A stretch of DNA of 64,000 bases from Deltaproteobacteria bacterium HGW-Deltaproteobacteria-2 (lineage in GTDB: Bacteria > Desulfobacterota > Syntrophia > Syntrophales > Smithellaceae). The translations under genes were made by a program, and so were the position numbers. Shown in pieces: positions 44,548-54,303 of this stretch; position 1 is the stretch's first letter; each line of letters starts with the position of its first letter. A model generated the notes under the pieces. That model searched no databases. It was given only the letters and a program-made list of their open reading frames with translations, and had not been told where the DNA came from. Location of the stretch: NCBI GenBank assembly GCA_002840505.1, contig PHBC01000001.1:876232-940231 (forward strand), given 5' to 3'.

Positions 44548-45657
44548 CTATATTTTTAACGGCATAATTATACATAAATAACTATCCTCTTCAGGCTGTG
44601 TGATCATTGAAGGTTTCAACCCCAACCCCACTTCAAAAACAATCTGCTCTTTACTAATCACAGATATTGCATCAATCAAATAATTCACATTAAATCCGCT
44701 ATCAACGACTTCCCCCTTATAATCTATATCTATTTCTTCTGTGGCTTCACCCACATCTAAATTGGTTGAATTAAGAGTTAATTTTCCTTCCGAAAAAGAG
44801 AGAATCACTCCTCCGTACCGTTCTGAAGAAACAACGCTCATTCGTTTTAAGGCATGAAGAAACGATTCTCGTTCCAGAGTCACACTAAATCCCTTTTCAG
44901 TAGGAATAACTTTTTTATAATCAGGATAATCCGCATCAACCAAACCAACCTTCAAAAGAGTATTTTCTGTTTTCACCACAAATGTATTTTTATGCAGACC
45001 AATATAAATATCTTCATTCTCATCAATTATTTTTTTAACTTCCATCAATCCTTTACGTGGAATAATAATTCCCTTTCCGATCTTTAAAGAAGGCTCACTG
45101 GTAAAACCTTTAGCCAGTGCTAAACGATGACCGTCAGTAGCCACCATACGCAGTAAATGATTAGATCCATCCATGCCTGCTTCCAATAAAACACCATTTA
45201 AGTTCTTTCTGGTTTCATCAGTGGCCATGGCAAATGCCGTTTTATTAATTAACTCTTTAATGATACTCCCTTTAATTTTATCAAGCTGAATATCGTGATC
45301 ATCGGCAATACTGGGAAAATCTTCTGCCGGCAATCCTGGAATTTTATAAAAAGCCCTTTGGCATGAAATTTTTACAACATTATTTTTTTGAGTAAATAAA
45401 ACTACTTCACCTTGAATTTCTCTAACCATCTCATATATTTTCTTTGCAGAAATAGTGATTTCACCCTTTTCCATAACTTCTGCATCGTAATCCGAAATCA
45501 AACTTATTTCTCTATCTGTAGCAATTATTTTCAGTTTATTATTATCTGCTTTAAAAAGAACGTTATTGAGAATGGGTATTACTGTCTTTTTTTCAACAAT
45601 GCCTAAAGTTTTTTGAATACCATCCAGAAGAGTACTTCTATTGATTTTAAATTCCAT
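44548..45657 (-). CDS. dnaN: DNA polymerase III sliding clamp (beta subunit)
   Basis: This 369-residue protein has three clamp domains and begins MEFKINRSTLLDGIQKTLGIVEKK; the last residues YLCIIMPLKI match the conserved C-terminal end of beta clamps. It tethers replicative polymerase to DNA and loads Hda/DnaA regulators in other bacteria. It lies between the putative origin gap and gyrB in a leftward group. Confidence 0.95.
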   Translation of the reverse strand: MEFKINRSTLLDGIQKTLGIVEKKTVIPILNNVLFKADNNKLKIIATDREISLISDYDAEVMEKGEITISAKKIYEMVREIQGEVVLFTQKNNVVKISCQRAFYKIPGLPAEDFPSIADDHDIQLDKIKGSIIKELINKTAFAMATDETRKNLNGVLLEAGMDGSNHLLRMVATDGHRLALAKGFTSEPSLKIGKGIIIPRKGLMEVKKIIDENEDIYIGLHKNTFVVKTENTLLKVGLVDADYPDYKKVIPTEKGFSVTLERESFLHALKRMSVVSSERYGGVILSFSEGKLTLNSTNLDVGEATEEIDIDYKGEVVDSGFNVNYLIDAISVISKEQIVFEVGLGLKPSMITQPEEDSYLCIIMPLKI

Positions 45658-45816
45658 AAATCCTCCGTGTCTTTAGTTCTTTTATTATTTTTCTTTATAT
45701 TTAAATAAATAGTATTAGTAGTAACGGTTGTTGATATGTTGATTATAAAAAAATAAAACAATAATAATGCAAATGTTTAACAGATAAATCCTGTTTATCA
45801 AACAATAAAAAAAAGT
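45658..45816. other. AT-rich dnaA-dnaN gap, candidate origin of replication
   Basis: The gap of 159 bases is very AT-rich and contains near-DnaA-box sequences TGTTGATAT (45729-45737) and TGTTGATTA (45737-45745), plus a TTATCAAACA, next to an A/T run TTATAAAAAAATAAAA. In many bacteria the unwinding region and boxes lie beside dnaA. This is a candidate only; the boxes upstream of dnaA are better. Confidence 0.4.
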
Positions 45817-47169
45817 TTATGCTTTGTGCATTAAAATATCCTCAATTTCCTGAACTAGAATTTTTAATTTCTGATCCACTTTAATACTATTTAATATTTT
45901 ATTATTGGCATAAATTACCGTGGAATGATCACGTCCTCCAACTTTTTGACCAATATCGGGGAAGGAGTAATTTGTTAATTTTCTAGCTAAATACATTGCG
46001 ATTTGCCGGGCAAAAACAACATTCTTGTTTTTATTATGAGCCTTAATATCTGATATTTTTATATTTAATTTACCAGCTATGACTTTAATTATTTCTTCAA
46101 TACTTACTTCACCTTTTTTATTATGTTTCACTAGGCTGCTCAATACTTCTTTCACTAAATCCAAATCAATATCTCGGCCGGTAAGAGAAGAATAAGCGCC
46201 GATTCTGACTAGAAAACCTTCCAGTTCGCGAATATTGGATTCCACATGAGATGCTATATAATGAACAACATTATTAGGTAGCTCTATATGATTTTCCTGT
46301 ACTTTCTTTTCGATAATGGCTATTTTAGTTTCTATTTCAGGAGGTTGGATATCGGCAATTAGTCCCCATTCGAAACGGGAGCGGAGCCGACTTTCCAGAT
46401 TGGGAATATCTTTGGGAAACTTATCGCTGGTGACTACTATCTGTTTTCCGGAATCATGTAACGTATTGAACGTGTGAAAAAATTCCTCTTGAGTTCTATC
46501 CTTTCCCGCTAAAAAGTGAATATCATCAATTAATAAACAACTTATATTCCGATATTTCTCTCTAAATTTGGGCATTCGGTCATAACGAATGGAATTAATC
46601 ATTTCATTCATAAATTCTTCGGCGGAAACATACATGATGTTTAGCGACGGATGAATAGAATATGCAAGCAGGCCTATTGCATTGAGTAAATGTGTTTTTC
46701 CCAGGCCGGATCCGCCATAAATAAAAAGAGGGTTATAATTTTTAGCCGGTTGTTTGGCTACGGCGATAGAAGCGGCGTGAGCAAATTGATTGCAGGAACC
46801 GACAACGAACCTGTCAAAATTATAGTTATCATTAAGAAACGAAAGGTTTTTCCCTCGGTTTATGATCGCTGTAGATGTATTTTTAGTTTGCGTTGCATAC
46901 TTTACCGCAGGTGCAAGATCTTTTTCTTCATTCTTGGATAAGATAAAATCAATATCAACGTCAATACCGGCGGCATGTTTCAATGATTGTTTAATGGTCG
47001 ACGCATAATTGTCTAAAAGCCAATCTTTAAAAAACTTATTGGGGACGGCTAATTGGACGCATTTATCTTCCATAGCAACCATTTTTATAGGTTTGATCCA
47101 TGTATCAAAATTTTGCTTACTTACTTTTTCCTGAATAATTTTACTTGTTTTGTCCCAAAATGCATCCAT
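45817..47169 (-). CDS. dnaA: Chromosomal replication initiator protein DnaA
   Basis: This 450-residue protein has domain I (DAFWDKTSKIIQEKVSKQNFDTWI), the AAA+ Walker A GGSGLGKTHLLNAIG, Walker B LLIDDIHFLAG, and a domain IV signature GGRDHSTVIYANNKI that binds DnaA boxes. The frame is open to 47229, but the ATG at 47169 begins at the conserved domain I and lies ahead of an AGGTT-like site. Three DnaA boxes directly upstream (47180-47211) suggest self-regulation. It lies between parB and dnaN. Confidence 0.95.
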   Translation of the reverse strand: MDAFWDKTSKIIQEKVSKQNFDTWIKPIKMVAMEDKCVQLAVPNKFFKDWLLDNYASTIKQSLKHAAGIDVDIDFILSKNEEKDLAPAVKYATQTKNTSTAIINRGKNLSFLNDNYNFDRFVVGSCNQFAHAASIAVAKQPAKNYNPLFIYGGSGLGKTHLLNAIGLLAYSIHPSLNIMYVSAEEFMNEMINSIRYDRMPKFREKYRNISCLLIDDIHFLAGKDRTQEEFFHTFNTLHDSGKQIVVTSDKFPKDIPNLESRLRSRFEWGLIADIQPPEIETKIAIIEKKVQENHIELPNNVVHYIASHVESNIRELEGFLVRIGAYSSLTGRDIDLDLVKEVLSSLVKHNKKGEVSIEEIIKVIAGKLNIKISDIKAHNKNKNVVFARQIAMYLARKLTNYSFPDIGQKVGGRDHSTVIYANNKILNSIKVDQKLKILVQEIEDILMHKA

Positions 47170-47179
47170 TATAATAACC

Positions 47180-47211
47180 TTATCAACATATTTATCAACA
47201 GATGTTGATAA
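47180..47211. promoter_or_regulatory. Cluster of three DnaA-box-like sites upstream of dnaA
   Basis: TTATCAACA occurs at 47180-47188 and at 47192-47200, and its reverse complement TGTTGATAA at 47203-47211. The second and third form a hairpin-like inverted pair separated by two bases. They differ from the E. coli box TTATCCACA at one position and lie between dnaA and the parB stop, in a position for autoregulation or origin function. Confidence 0.75.
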
Positions 47212-47228
47212 ATATGAAGCACATTTCA

Positions 47229-48086
47229 TTATTTCAAATCATCAAGAATTACGCCTGATAATCGGTTTAACTCATCCATGGTCGTGTATCGGATTTCTAT
47301 AAAGCCCTTATTCGCTGAGCCTTTAATTTGAACTTTCGCCATAACTTTTGCCGCCAATGCTTTTTCGAGATCGTGCAAAAAGCGGTCTTTTGTAACGGTT
47401 TGTTTTTTATTCAGGGGCAACACTTTTGCTTTTTGGATTAAGCGTTCCGTTTCCCGGACGTTTAAATCTTTTTTTAAGATGAAATTAAGTGCCTCAATTT
47501 GTTCTTCTATAGAGTTGCAGGCCAACAAACAGCGGGCATGGCCGGCGGAAATTTTCTTTGCTATCAAAGCCTCTTTTACTTTGGCCGGCAGTTTCAACAG
47601 GCGAATAGTGTTGGCGACAGTTGAACGATCCTTACCGGTACGGGAGGCAATTTCTTCCTGGGAGAGCTTGAACGTTTCTATTAAAGTTACATAGGCGTTT
47701 GCTTCTTCCAGAGAATTTAAATCTTCCCGCAAAATATTTTCGATCAGCGATATTGCCGCCGATTCCATATCTGTAGCTTCGCGAATGACGATAGGAACTT
47801 CTTTAAGGCCTGCGGCCTGAGCCGCCCGCCAGCGCCGTTCACCGGCTATAATTTCGTAGCCTTTATCAGCCTTGCGGACAACGATTGGCTGAATAATACC
47901 GCTTTGCTTGACGGAAGCAATCAGTTTCTTCTGATCGTCGTCGTTGAAATTTTTACGGGGCTGATAACGATTCGGAGATAATTCTTCAATGCCGCAGGAT
48001 AAAGCCGTTTTTTTCTTGTCCAAGTCATTGATTAAGTCCGGGAAAATAGCGCCGAGACCTTTTCCCAGTACATTTTTTTGCGCCAT
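47229..48086 (-). CDS. parB: Chromosome partitioning protein ParB (Noc/Spo0J family)
   Basis: This 285-residue CTPase-type ParB has the N-terminal LSPNRYQPRKNFNDDDQKKL and IAGERRWRAAQAAGL motifs (CTP/switch region) and the DNA-binding HTH around EEIASRTGKDRSTVANTIRLLKLP. It spreads from parS to load SMC and segregate the origin. A canonical parS lies at 3425. The gene is one base downstream of parA, so they are co-translated. Confidence 0.95.
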   Translation of the reverse strand: MAQKNVLGKGLGAIFPDLINDLDKKKTALSCGIEELSPNRYQPRKNFNDDDQKKLIASVKQSGIIQPIVVRKADKGYEIIAGERRWRAAQAAGLKEVPIVIREATDMESAAISLIENILREDLNSLEEANAYVTLIETFKLSQEEIASRTGKDRSTVANTIRLLKLPAKVKEALIAKKISAGHARCLLACNSIEEQIEALNFILKKDLNVRETERLIQKAKVLPLNKKQTVTKDRFLHDLEKALAAKVMAKVQIKGSANKGFIEIRYTTMDELNRLSGVILDDLK

Positions 48087-48854
48087 TTATATTCCCCCTC
48101 GAATTATTTCCTGCGCCATTTCCATATAAGCCAGAGCGCCGCGCGATTTAATATCATACAGAATAATGGGCAAACCGTGGCTGGGGCTTTCCGAAAGCCG
48201 CACATTACGCGGAATGACCGTTTTAAAGACCTTGTCACCAAAATGTTTCCGTACGTCATCGGTGACCCGACGCGATAGTAAATTGCGCTGATCAAACATA
48301 GTCAGTAATATACCACCTAAAACGAGTTGAGGATTTAATTGTGCTTTCACCAGCTTTACAGTATTGAGCAAATATCCCAAACCCTCCATAGCGAAATACT
48401 CACACTGCAAAGGAACAATCAAAAAATCGGAAGCGACAAGAGCATTGACAGTCATCACACCCAGTGATGGTGGACAATCAATTACTATAAAATCATACTG
48501 CCTGTCCAGAGAGTTTAATAAAGTTTTTAATCTCTTTTCTTTGTCTTCCAGACCGACAAATTCAACCTCAATTCCAATCAGATCCTGGTTAGAAGGCGCT
48601 ATATCGAGATTAGGTATAACCGTGTTGATAATTACTTTTTCCAACGGCACTTGGCCGATCATAGCATGGTACAAATTATTTGTTTGAAAAGAACTTCTGT
48701 CTGTGCCCATCCCACTGGTTGAATTACCCTGGGAATCACCATCGATTAGTAAAGTTTTTTTTTCCGCAGCGGCCAGAGAGGCTGACAAATTTATTGCGGT
48801 GGTGGTTTTACCGACACCACCTTTTTGATTTGCTATACATATAATTTTCTTCAT
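48087..48854 (-). CDS. parA: Chromosome partitioning ATPase ParA (Soj)
   Basis: This 255-residue deviant-Walker ATPase has KGGVGKTTTAINLSASLA near the N-terminus, DGDSQGNSTSGMG, and FIVIDCPPSLGVMTVNAL. It forms a nucleoid-bound gradient that moves ParB-parS complexes. The leftward order is rsmG-parA-parB-dnaA. It follows rsmG by 72 bases and is very close to parB. Confidence 0.95.
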   Translation of the reverse strand: MKKIICIANQKGGVGKTTTAINLSASLAAAEKKTLLIDGDSQGNSTSGMGTDRSSFQTNNLYHAMIGQVPLEKVIINTVIPNLDIAPSNQDLIGIEVEFVGLEDKEKRLKTLLNSLDRQYDFIVIDCPPSLGVMTVNALVASDFLIVPLQCEYFAMEGLGYLLNTVKLVKAQLNPQLVLGGILLTMFDQRNLLSRRVTDDVRKHFGDKVFKTVIPRNVRLSESPSHGLPIILYDIKSRGALAYMEMAQEIIRGGI

Positions 48855-48926
48855 TATTTTATGGGGTGTAAAAAAATAAATTCTTTTGCAAGAACTGGTG
48901 TAAGCACTAGCATAAAAAAGATATTT

Positions 48927-49607
48927 TTAGAAGGTTTTTTTGCTGAAATCTTCCTTTTTTCCGATAATAATTTTACGAGGTGCTTCTAAAAAAACCGCCT
49001 CTATATCATGTTGAATCAATTGAGATATTTTGTATGGATTTGACGCTAAAGAGCATTGCTTAAATTCTTGAGAGACATTGGGACCCTTCAAGGCGATCAG
49101 TCGACCTTCAGGAGCAAGAAAAAATTCGCTAAGCGCAAGTAGTTTGTCTAATTTAAAAGTGGCACGGGAAATTACAATATCAAATTTTTCGTTCCATGCA
49201 TCGGTCTGGAGAATATTTTCGACACGGTCATGAAGAACATGTGCTGTGGAAATGTTTAAAAGACGAATCATATGTTTTAAAAACGAAACCTTTTTGCGGT
49301 TGGATTCCAGTAGATAAAGTTCTAAAGAGGGCAATGCGATTTTTAAAGGAATACCGGGAAAACCGGCACCGCAGCCGACATCAATAATTCGGGCGTTTGG
49401 TTTTTGAATAAATTGCCAGGCCGTAAGCGAATCAAGAAAGTGGCGAGTGATAATTTCCCCGGATGAGTTTTCGGAAATTAAATTTGTTTTGGCATTCCAT
49501 TGTAAAAGCTCTTGTTTGTAAACATCAAATTGAGCCAATTGCTGATTGTTCATCTCAAGGCCTAAAAGCCGTGCATTTTTATTGAGGAATACAATGTCCT
49601 GGTTCAT
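48927..49607 (-). CDS. rsmG: 16S rRNA m7G527 methyltransferase
   Basis: This 226-residue SAM methyltransferase has the motif IDVGCGAGFPGIPLKIALP and LLESNRKKVSFLKHMI, the hallmarks of RsmG/GidB, which methylates G527 of 16S rRNA. The frame is open to 49736, but the ATG at 49607 aligns with the family N-terminus; I see no clear ribosome-binding site. Its place ahead of parAB near the origin is the usual one. Confidence 0.9.
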   Translation of the reverse strand: MNQDIVFLNKNARLLGLEMNNQQLAQFDVYKQELLQWNAKTNLISENSSGEIITRHFLDSLTAWQFIQKPNARIIDVGCGAGFPGIPLKIALPSLELYLLESNRKKVSFLKHMIRLLNISTAHVLHDRVENILQTDAWNEKFDIVISRATFKLDKLLALSEFFLAPEGRLIALKGPNVSQEFKQCSLASNPYKISQLIQHDIEAVFLEAPRKIIIGKKEDFSKKTF

Positions 49608-49729
49608 GGAAAAGAAATAACAAAAAATACCTGTCCCCGCAAACGATAAATTAACTGCATCACATAAATTTTTTTGAGTGCACCTGCCGAAATCAATCAT
49701 AATTTCCGGTGTCTTAGGTTTAAATTTTC

Positions 49730-49759
49730 TTGACAAGCGAGAATATTGGCCGTTATACT
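49730..49759 (+). promoter_or_regulatory. Promoter of the CBS-domain gene
   Basis: TTGACA (49730-49735), an 18 bp spacer and TATACT (49754-49759) lie about 50 bases before the start codon at 49811. Confidence 0.55.
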
Positions 49760-49810
49760 GACACTATATTAATCAAAAACTTTTTTGAAATTAGGGGGAG
49801 GTATTGGGTT

Positions 49811-50254
49811 ATGCAGAGAGTGAGCGATATTTTAAAGGGCCGGGCAAAACAGATATGGACGATTCGACCGGAGGCCTCTGTTTTTGATGCCCTGAAACTC
49901 ATGGCAGAAAAAGAAATAGGAGCATTAATGGTCGTTGATAAAAAGGATAAAATTGTTGGTATCGTCACTGAACGAGATTATGCGAGAAAAATCATTCTGA
50001 AGGGTAGAACGTCTGTAAAAACTCCTGTAAAGGACATTATGACTCCTGCTGCCAAGATGTACAGGGTAAAACCTGATACTCTGGTAGATGATTGCATGGT
50101 ACTGATGACGGGCAAACACATAAGACATTTACCCGTTTTCGACAAATCTAAATTTGTTGGTCTCATTTCCATTGGAGATGTTGTGAAGGCAACCATCTCC
50201 GCAAAAGATTCTTTGATAGATCACCTCAGTGATTATATTGGTGGTAAGTACTAA
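49811..50254 (+). CDS. Small protein of two CBS domains
   Basis: This 147-residue protein consists of a CBS pair, with IGALMVVDKKDKIVGIVTERDYARK and IRHLPVFDKSKFVGLISIGDVVKA as the two halves. CBS pairs bind adenine nucleotides and sense energy status. A GGGGGAGG site precedes the ATG at 49811. It stands between its own promoter and a terminator and probably acts alone. The frame upstream to 49730 lacks support. Confidence 0.88.
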   Translation: MQRVSDILKGRAKQIWTIRPEASVFDALKLMAEKEIGALMVVDKKDKIVGIVTERDYARKIILKGRTSVKTPVKDIMTPAAKMYRVKPDTLVDDCMVLMTGKHIRHLPVFDKSKFVGLISIGDVVKATISAKDSLIDHLSDYIGGKY

Positions 50255-50286
50255 ACAAAATATTATTGTTTTGGATTGTTATTTTT

Positions 50287-50318
50287 AAGGGCAGGACCAT
50301 TATGATCCTGCCCTTTTT
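50287..50318 (+). terminator. Rho-independent terminator of the CBS gene
   Basis: AAGGGCAGGA and TCCTGCCCTT form a perfect 10 bp stem around CCATTATGA, followed by T's. It is about 30 bases after the CBS gene stop. Confidence 0.85.
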
Positions 50319-50372
50319 TATCGTTTGTGTTCCACTGCAAAAAAGTTTAAGCGATAGATAGAAGGAAAGCAA

Positions 50373-51170
50373 ATGTTTGGTTGGTTTGCCAATCGTCGCC
50401 GGAAAAAACTCATACAAGAGCCCTTTCCTCCGGACTGGGAAGATATCATCAATCGTAATGTTGCCCATTTCTGCATGCTGGAAGATGCCGAACGTACACA
50501 TTTGCGCAAGCTGATACAGGTGTTTATTGCCGAAAAGTATTGGGAAGGATGCGGAGGACTGGAGCTTACCGATGAAATCCGCGTTACAATTTCCGCTCAG
50601 GCCTGTATTCTGCTTCTTGGCCTGCCTCATAATTACTATCAGAATGTCGAAACGATTATCGTCTATCCCTCCACTGTGGTTCCGCCACAGCGAAAACTTG
50701 GTTTTTTTGAAACCGCTCTTGCGCCCGTGGAAGAACCCCATCCCATTATCGGCCAGGCCTTTCAGCAGGGGCCAGTCATTATCATCTGGGATGCGGCGCT
50801 TCATGGCGGCCGCCATCCCGAATCGGGCCATAACGTTGTCTATCATGAATTTGCGCATAAGCTCGATATGCTTGACGGAGCCGCTGACGGCACTCCCCCG
50901 TTGCGGGACAGGGCTGAATACCGTGACTGGGTGCAGACATGTTCCCGTGAATATCTGCGCCTCAAGCATGACGCCGAACATGGCCGGGAATCTTTCCTCA
51001 ATGCTTACGGTGCCACCAACGAAGCGGAGTTTTTCGCTGTGGCCACGGAGCAGTTCTTCGATCAGCCGTTATTAATGATAAAAAACTCTCCTGATCTTTA
51101 TCGTGTTCTGAAAGAATACTACCGCCAGGATCCTGCCCCGCGAGTGGAGAAAAAGTTCTGTGCTGCTTAA
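50373..51170 (+). CDS. mtfA: MtfA-type zinc metallopeptidase
   Basis: This 265-residue protein shows the zinc motif HEFAH at 158-162, preceded by GPVIIIWDAALHG, and a downstream NEAEFFAVATEQFFDQP that supplies another zinc ligand. MtfA in E. coli is a glucopeptidase-like peptidase that also binds the Mlc repressor; here the substrate is unknown. AAGGAAAG precedes the ATG. Confidence 0.85.
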   Translation: MFGWFANRRRKKLIQEPFPPDWEDIINRNVAHFCMLEDAERTHLRKLIQVFIAEKYWEGCGGLELTDEIRVTISAQACILLLGLPHNYYQNVETIIVYPSTVVPPQRKLGFFETALAPVEEPHPIIGQAFQQGPVIIIWDAALHGGRHPESGHNVVYHEFAHKLDMLDGAADGTPPLRDRAEYRDWVQTCSREYLRLKHDAEHGRESFLNAYGATNEAEFFAVATEQFFDQPLLMIKNSPDLYRVLKEYYRQDPAPRVEKKFCAA

Positions 51171-51316
51171 GCTGGGCAAACCGTTTGACAGGCAAATGCG
51201 CGAGACTTTCTGGTGTGAATACGATATATATATTTTGCAATGAATTATCTTAAAAAATTCCATTGGCCGGACAGTTTATGGATGTTCAGGATATCGATGC
51301 ACAGGGAAATTTAAAG

Positions 51317-52594
51317 ATGATCGAAATGAAAACAGAAGACAGAAAAATTGTTCATAAAGTTTTCCGGCGACTGATGCCGCTTTTGTGTCTTTTGTATATC
51401 TTTGCTTTTCTGGATCGGGTCAATATCGGTTATGCCGCATTATCCATGAACAGTGCTTTGGGTTTCAGCAATGCTGTCTACGGTTTCGGGGCGGGAATAT
51501 TTTTTATCGGGTATTTCATCATGGAAATACCTGGCAATCTTATCATGGCCAAAGTAGGCGCACGGTTGTGGCTCGCCAGGATTCTGATCACATGGGGCAT
51601 CATTTCCGGTTTAACCGCCTGGGTTTCCACACCGACCCAATTTTATGCCGTGCGATTCTTTCTTGGGGTAGCCGAAGCCAGCTTTTTCCCGTGCATTATT
51701 TACTATCTGAGCACCTGGTTCCGTTTGAAGGATGTAGCTAAAGCCGTCGCCATTTTTATGATGTCTCTACCGGTCTGCAACATCATTGCCGCGCCTGTGT
51801 CCACCTATCTGTTAGGTGTCACGTGGCTGGGTTGGGCCGGATGGCAATGGCTATTCATTCTGGAAGCGATTCCCGCTATCCTTCTCGGTTTTATGACGCC
51901 CTTTTATCTGACGAATAAACCCGCCGAGGCCAAGTGGCTGAACGATGACGAACGAAATTGGCTTGTAAATACTCTGGCATCCGAACACGCGGCAAAAATC
52001 GAGCGAAAAAAATATTCCGTACTGCAGGCCTTTGCTGATCGGGACGTAATCATCCTGTCGGCGATATATTTTATGTGGGTGTGCGGTTTTTACGGGATAA
52101 CGATGTTTCTGCCGATATTGGTTAAGGCTCTATCGGCTGCAATCAGCATCCAAATGGTTGGTTTGCTCGTTATGATACCGTACATCTTCGCGTTCTTCGC
52201 TATGTATTTCATCGGGCATCACTCGGATGCGACCGGTGAACGCCGTTGGCATACAATCCTCGGCATGATTACAACGGCAATCGGGCTTGCCGGCAGCGCA
52301 CTTCTGACAGATATAAGTGTTTTTGTCTCGATGGTGTTCTACACTATAGCGGTTATGGGCGTGTACGGCTCCTTCGGGCCATTCTGGGCTATACCGTCTT
52401 CTTTTTTAACGGCGACAGCCGCAGCAGGTGCGATTGCCCTGATCAATAGCATCGGCAATCTAGGCGGATTTGTGGGTCCTTACGTGATGGGCTTTATTCG
52501 GGATGCGACCGGATCTTTTACAGGAGGTATTATGTTTCTGGCGGCATGCCTTCTGACAGCGGCGGTGTTGCTGATGACATTACGTAAAACTTAA
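51317..52594 (+). CDS. MFS transporter, anion:cation symporter type
   Basis: This 425-residue carrier has 12 helices and the ACS-family start LLCLLYIFAFLDRVNIGYAALSMN. The middle loop is LTNKPAEAKWLNDDERNWL. ACS members import organic anions such as sugar acids and aromatic acids. The ATG at 51317 has AGGGA nine bases upstream; 51278 is another in-frame ATG with a poor site. The FAD-linked oxidase next door suggests uptake of a hydroxy acid, which is only a guess. Confidence 0.82.
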   Translation: MIEMKTEDRKIVHKVFRRLMPLLCLLYIFAFLDRVNIGYAALSMNSALGFSNAVYGFGAGIFFIGYFIMEIPGNLIMAKVGARLWLARILITWGIISGLTAWVSTPTQFYAVRFFLGVAEASFFPCIIYYLSTWFRLKDVAKAVAIFMMSLPVCNIIAAPVSTYLLGVTWLGWAGWQWLFILEAIPAILLGFMTPFYLTNKPAEAKWLNDDERNWLVNTLASEHAAKIERKKYSVLQAFADRDVIILSAIYFMWVCGFYGITMFLPILVKALSAAISIQMVGLLVMIPYIFAFFAMYFIGHHSDATGERRWHTILGMITTAIGLAGSALLTDISVFVSMVFYTIAVMGVYGSFGPFWAIPSSFLTATAAAGAIALINSIGNLGGFVGPYVMGFIRDATGSFTGGIMFLAACLLTAAVLLMTLRKT

Positions 52595-52633
52595 GCATTA
52601 AGAATCGGAACAAAAGCGAGAACTGAAAACAAA

Positions 52634-54109
52634 GTGATTATTAAAAAAAAACTGGACGAATTTCAGAATTATCTTTCTGATGCCTCTAATTATCAGGGTA
52701 CGGCCGAAGCAGTTTATGTGCCCCAGAGCGAGGAAGAGATAATCGAATTAGTAACAAGATGCACCGCTGAAAAACTCAGAATAACAGTTTCCGGCAACGG
52801 GACGGGACTGACCGGTGCACGTGTGCCCGAAGGTGGAGTTGTGATTTCCACTGAAAAGATGAACAAAGTAATTGAAATCAATGAAGTTGAAAAATATTTA
52901 CGCGTGCAACCTGGAATGATTTTGAAAGATCTTCAGGATTATGTTGAAGAGAACAATTTATTCTACCCGCCCGATCCGACGGAGAGGAACTGCTTTATCG
53001 GCGCCACTGTGGCGACCAATTCCTCAGGTGCCAGGAGTTTTAAGTACGGACCAACTCGCGATTATGTAATCGGGATGAAAGTGGTGTTGCCGTCTGGTGA
53101 CACACTCTCTCTTGAGCGGGGGAAAATCCTGGCGTCAGCTTACTATTTTTCTTTTTCAACGGATCAGGGAACAAAATATAATTTTTCGATTCCTCAATTT
53201 AAAATGCCGAAAGTAAAAAATGCCGCCGGCTATTATTGCAAGGCAAATATGGACTTAATTGATTTGTTTATCGGCAGTGAAGGAACGCTGGGCATCATTA
53301 CCGAATTAAAACTTAAACTGCTTGCTTTGGAAGAAAAGATTCTTTCCTGCTTTGTGTTTTTCAAAAGCGAAGAAGACGCTTTTAATTTTATTGATGAGGC
53401 CCGCACAATAACAAAGTCTGACTATTCCAGCGAAGAAATTAAAATTTCAGCCCGTGGACTGGAATTCTTTAATAAGCTTACGCTGAACTTTCTGCGCCCG
53501 GATTATCCGGCCATTTCTGAAAATAAATGTTCTGTCTGGTTTGAACAGGAACTGACGGCCCAAGAAGAAGAATTAACAGAATCCTGGCTTAAGTTAATGA
53601 AGAAGCATCATGCCGATGTAAAGACGTCCTGGATAGCGGTTAATAAAAAAGAACAGGAAGAGTTCAAAGCTTTCCGCCACGCCATTGGTTCACGAGTTAA
53701 TGAATTTGTCGCCCGTCGCGGATTGCGAAAAGTGGGGACCGACGTTGCTGTGCCTGCCGAATCGTTCTTTACTTTCTATAAATGGATGCTTGACCTTGTG
53801 GAGCGCAATAACTTGGAGTATGTGGTTTACGGACACTTTGGCAACTGTCATACACATCTGAACATGCTGCCCAGAGATCAGGCTGATTTTATCCAAGCAA
53901 AAAAAATATACTCTGAAATCTGTTGTGAAGCCGTTCGTTTAAAAGGAACCGTTTCTGCGGAACACGGCATCGGAAAAATGAAACGGGACTATCTACTGCT
54001 GATGTATGGCGAAGAGGTCATAAGTCAAATGGCGAAATTAAAGTTGGTTTTCGATCCGAATAGAATTTTAAACATCGGGAATATATTTGAAGAAAAATAT
54101 CTTCAATAG
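52634..54109 (+). CDS. FAD-linked oxidase, GlcD/D-lactate dehydrogenase type
   Basis: This 491-residue flavoprotein has the FAD-binding region SGNGTGLTGARVPEGGVVIS and PPDPTERNCFIGATVATNSSG, a central LFIGSEGTLGIITELKLK, and a C-terminal YGHFGNCHTHLNMLP and EHGIGKMKRDYL. These oxidise 2-hydroxy acids such as glycolate or D-lactate to 2-oxo acids. It starts with GTG at 52634 with little ribosome-binding sequence. No GlcE/GlcF partners are nearby, so the electron acceptor is unknown. Confidence 0.88.
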   Translation: MIIKKKLDEFQNYLSDASNYQGTAEAVYVPQSEEEIIELVTRCTAEKLRITVSGNGTGLTGARVPEGGVVISTEKMNKVIEINEVEKYLRVQPGMILKDLQDYVEENNLFYPPDPTERNCFIGATVATNSSGARSFKYGPTRDYVIGMKVVLPSGDTLSLERGKILASAYYFSFSTDQGTKYNFSIPQFKMPKVKNAAGYYCKANMDLIDLFIGSEGTLGIITELKLKLLALEEKILSCFVFFKSEEDAFNFIDEARTITKSDYSSEEIKISARGLEFFNKLTLNFLRPDYPAISENKCSVWFEQELTAQEEELTESWLKLMKKHHADVKTSWIAVNKKEQEEFKAFRHAIGSRVNEFVARRGLRKVGTDVAVPAESFFTFYKWMLDLVERNNLEYVVYGHFGNCHTHLNMLPRDQADFIQAKKIYSEICCEAVRLKGTVSAEHGIGKMKRDYLLLMYGEEVISQMAKLKLVFDPNRILNIGNIFEEKYLQ

Positions 54110-54303
54110 TATGCGGAAGTTTTCATTCATCATATACTTCCCTCGACAACAAGTAAATTCATGTCAAATTCTACCAGATAATGTTCAATAGTGTAACATT
54201 GCAAAATAAAAATAATTCTATATAATAAAAATAAGAAAGGTAGTCTTTCCGGGCAAAACACAGAATATTAACCTGTCTTGGTTTGTTACAGGCGGCTGAT
54301 TTT

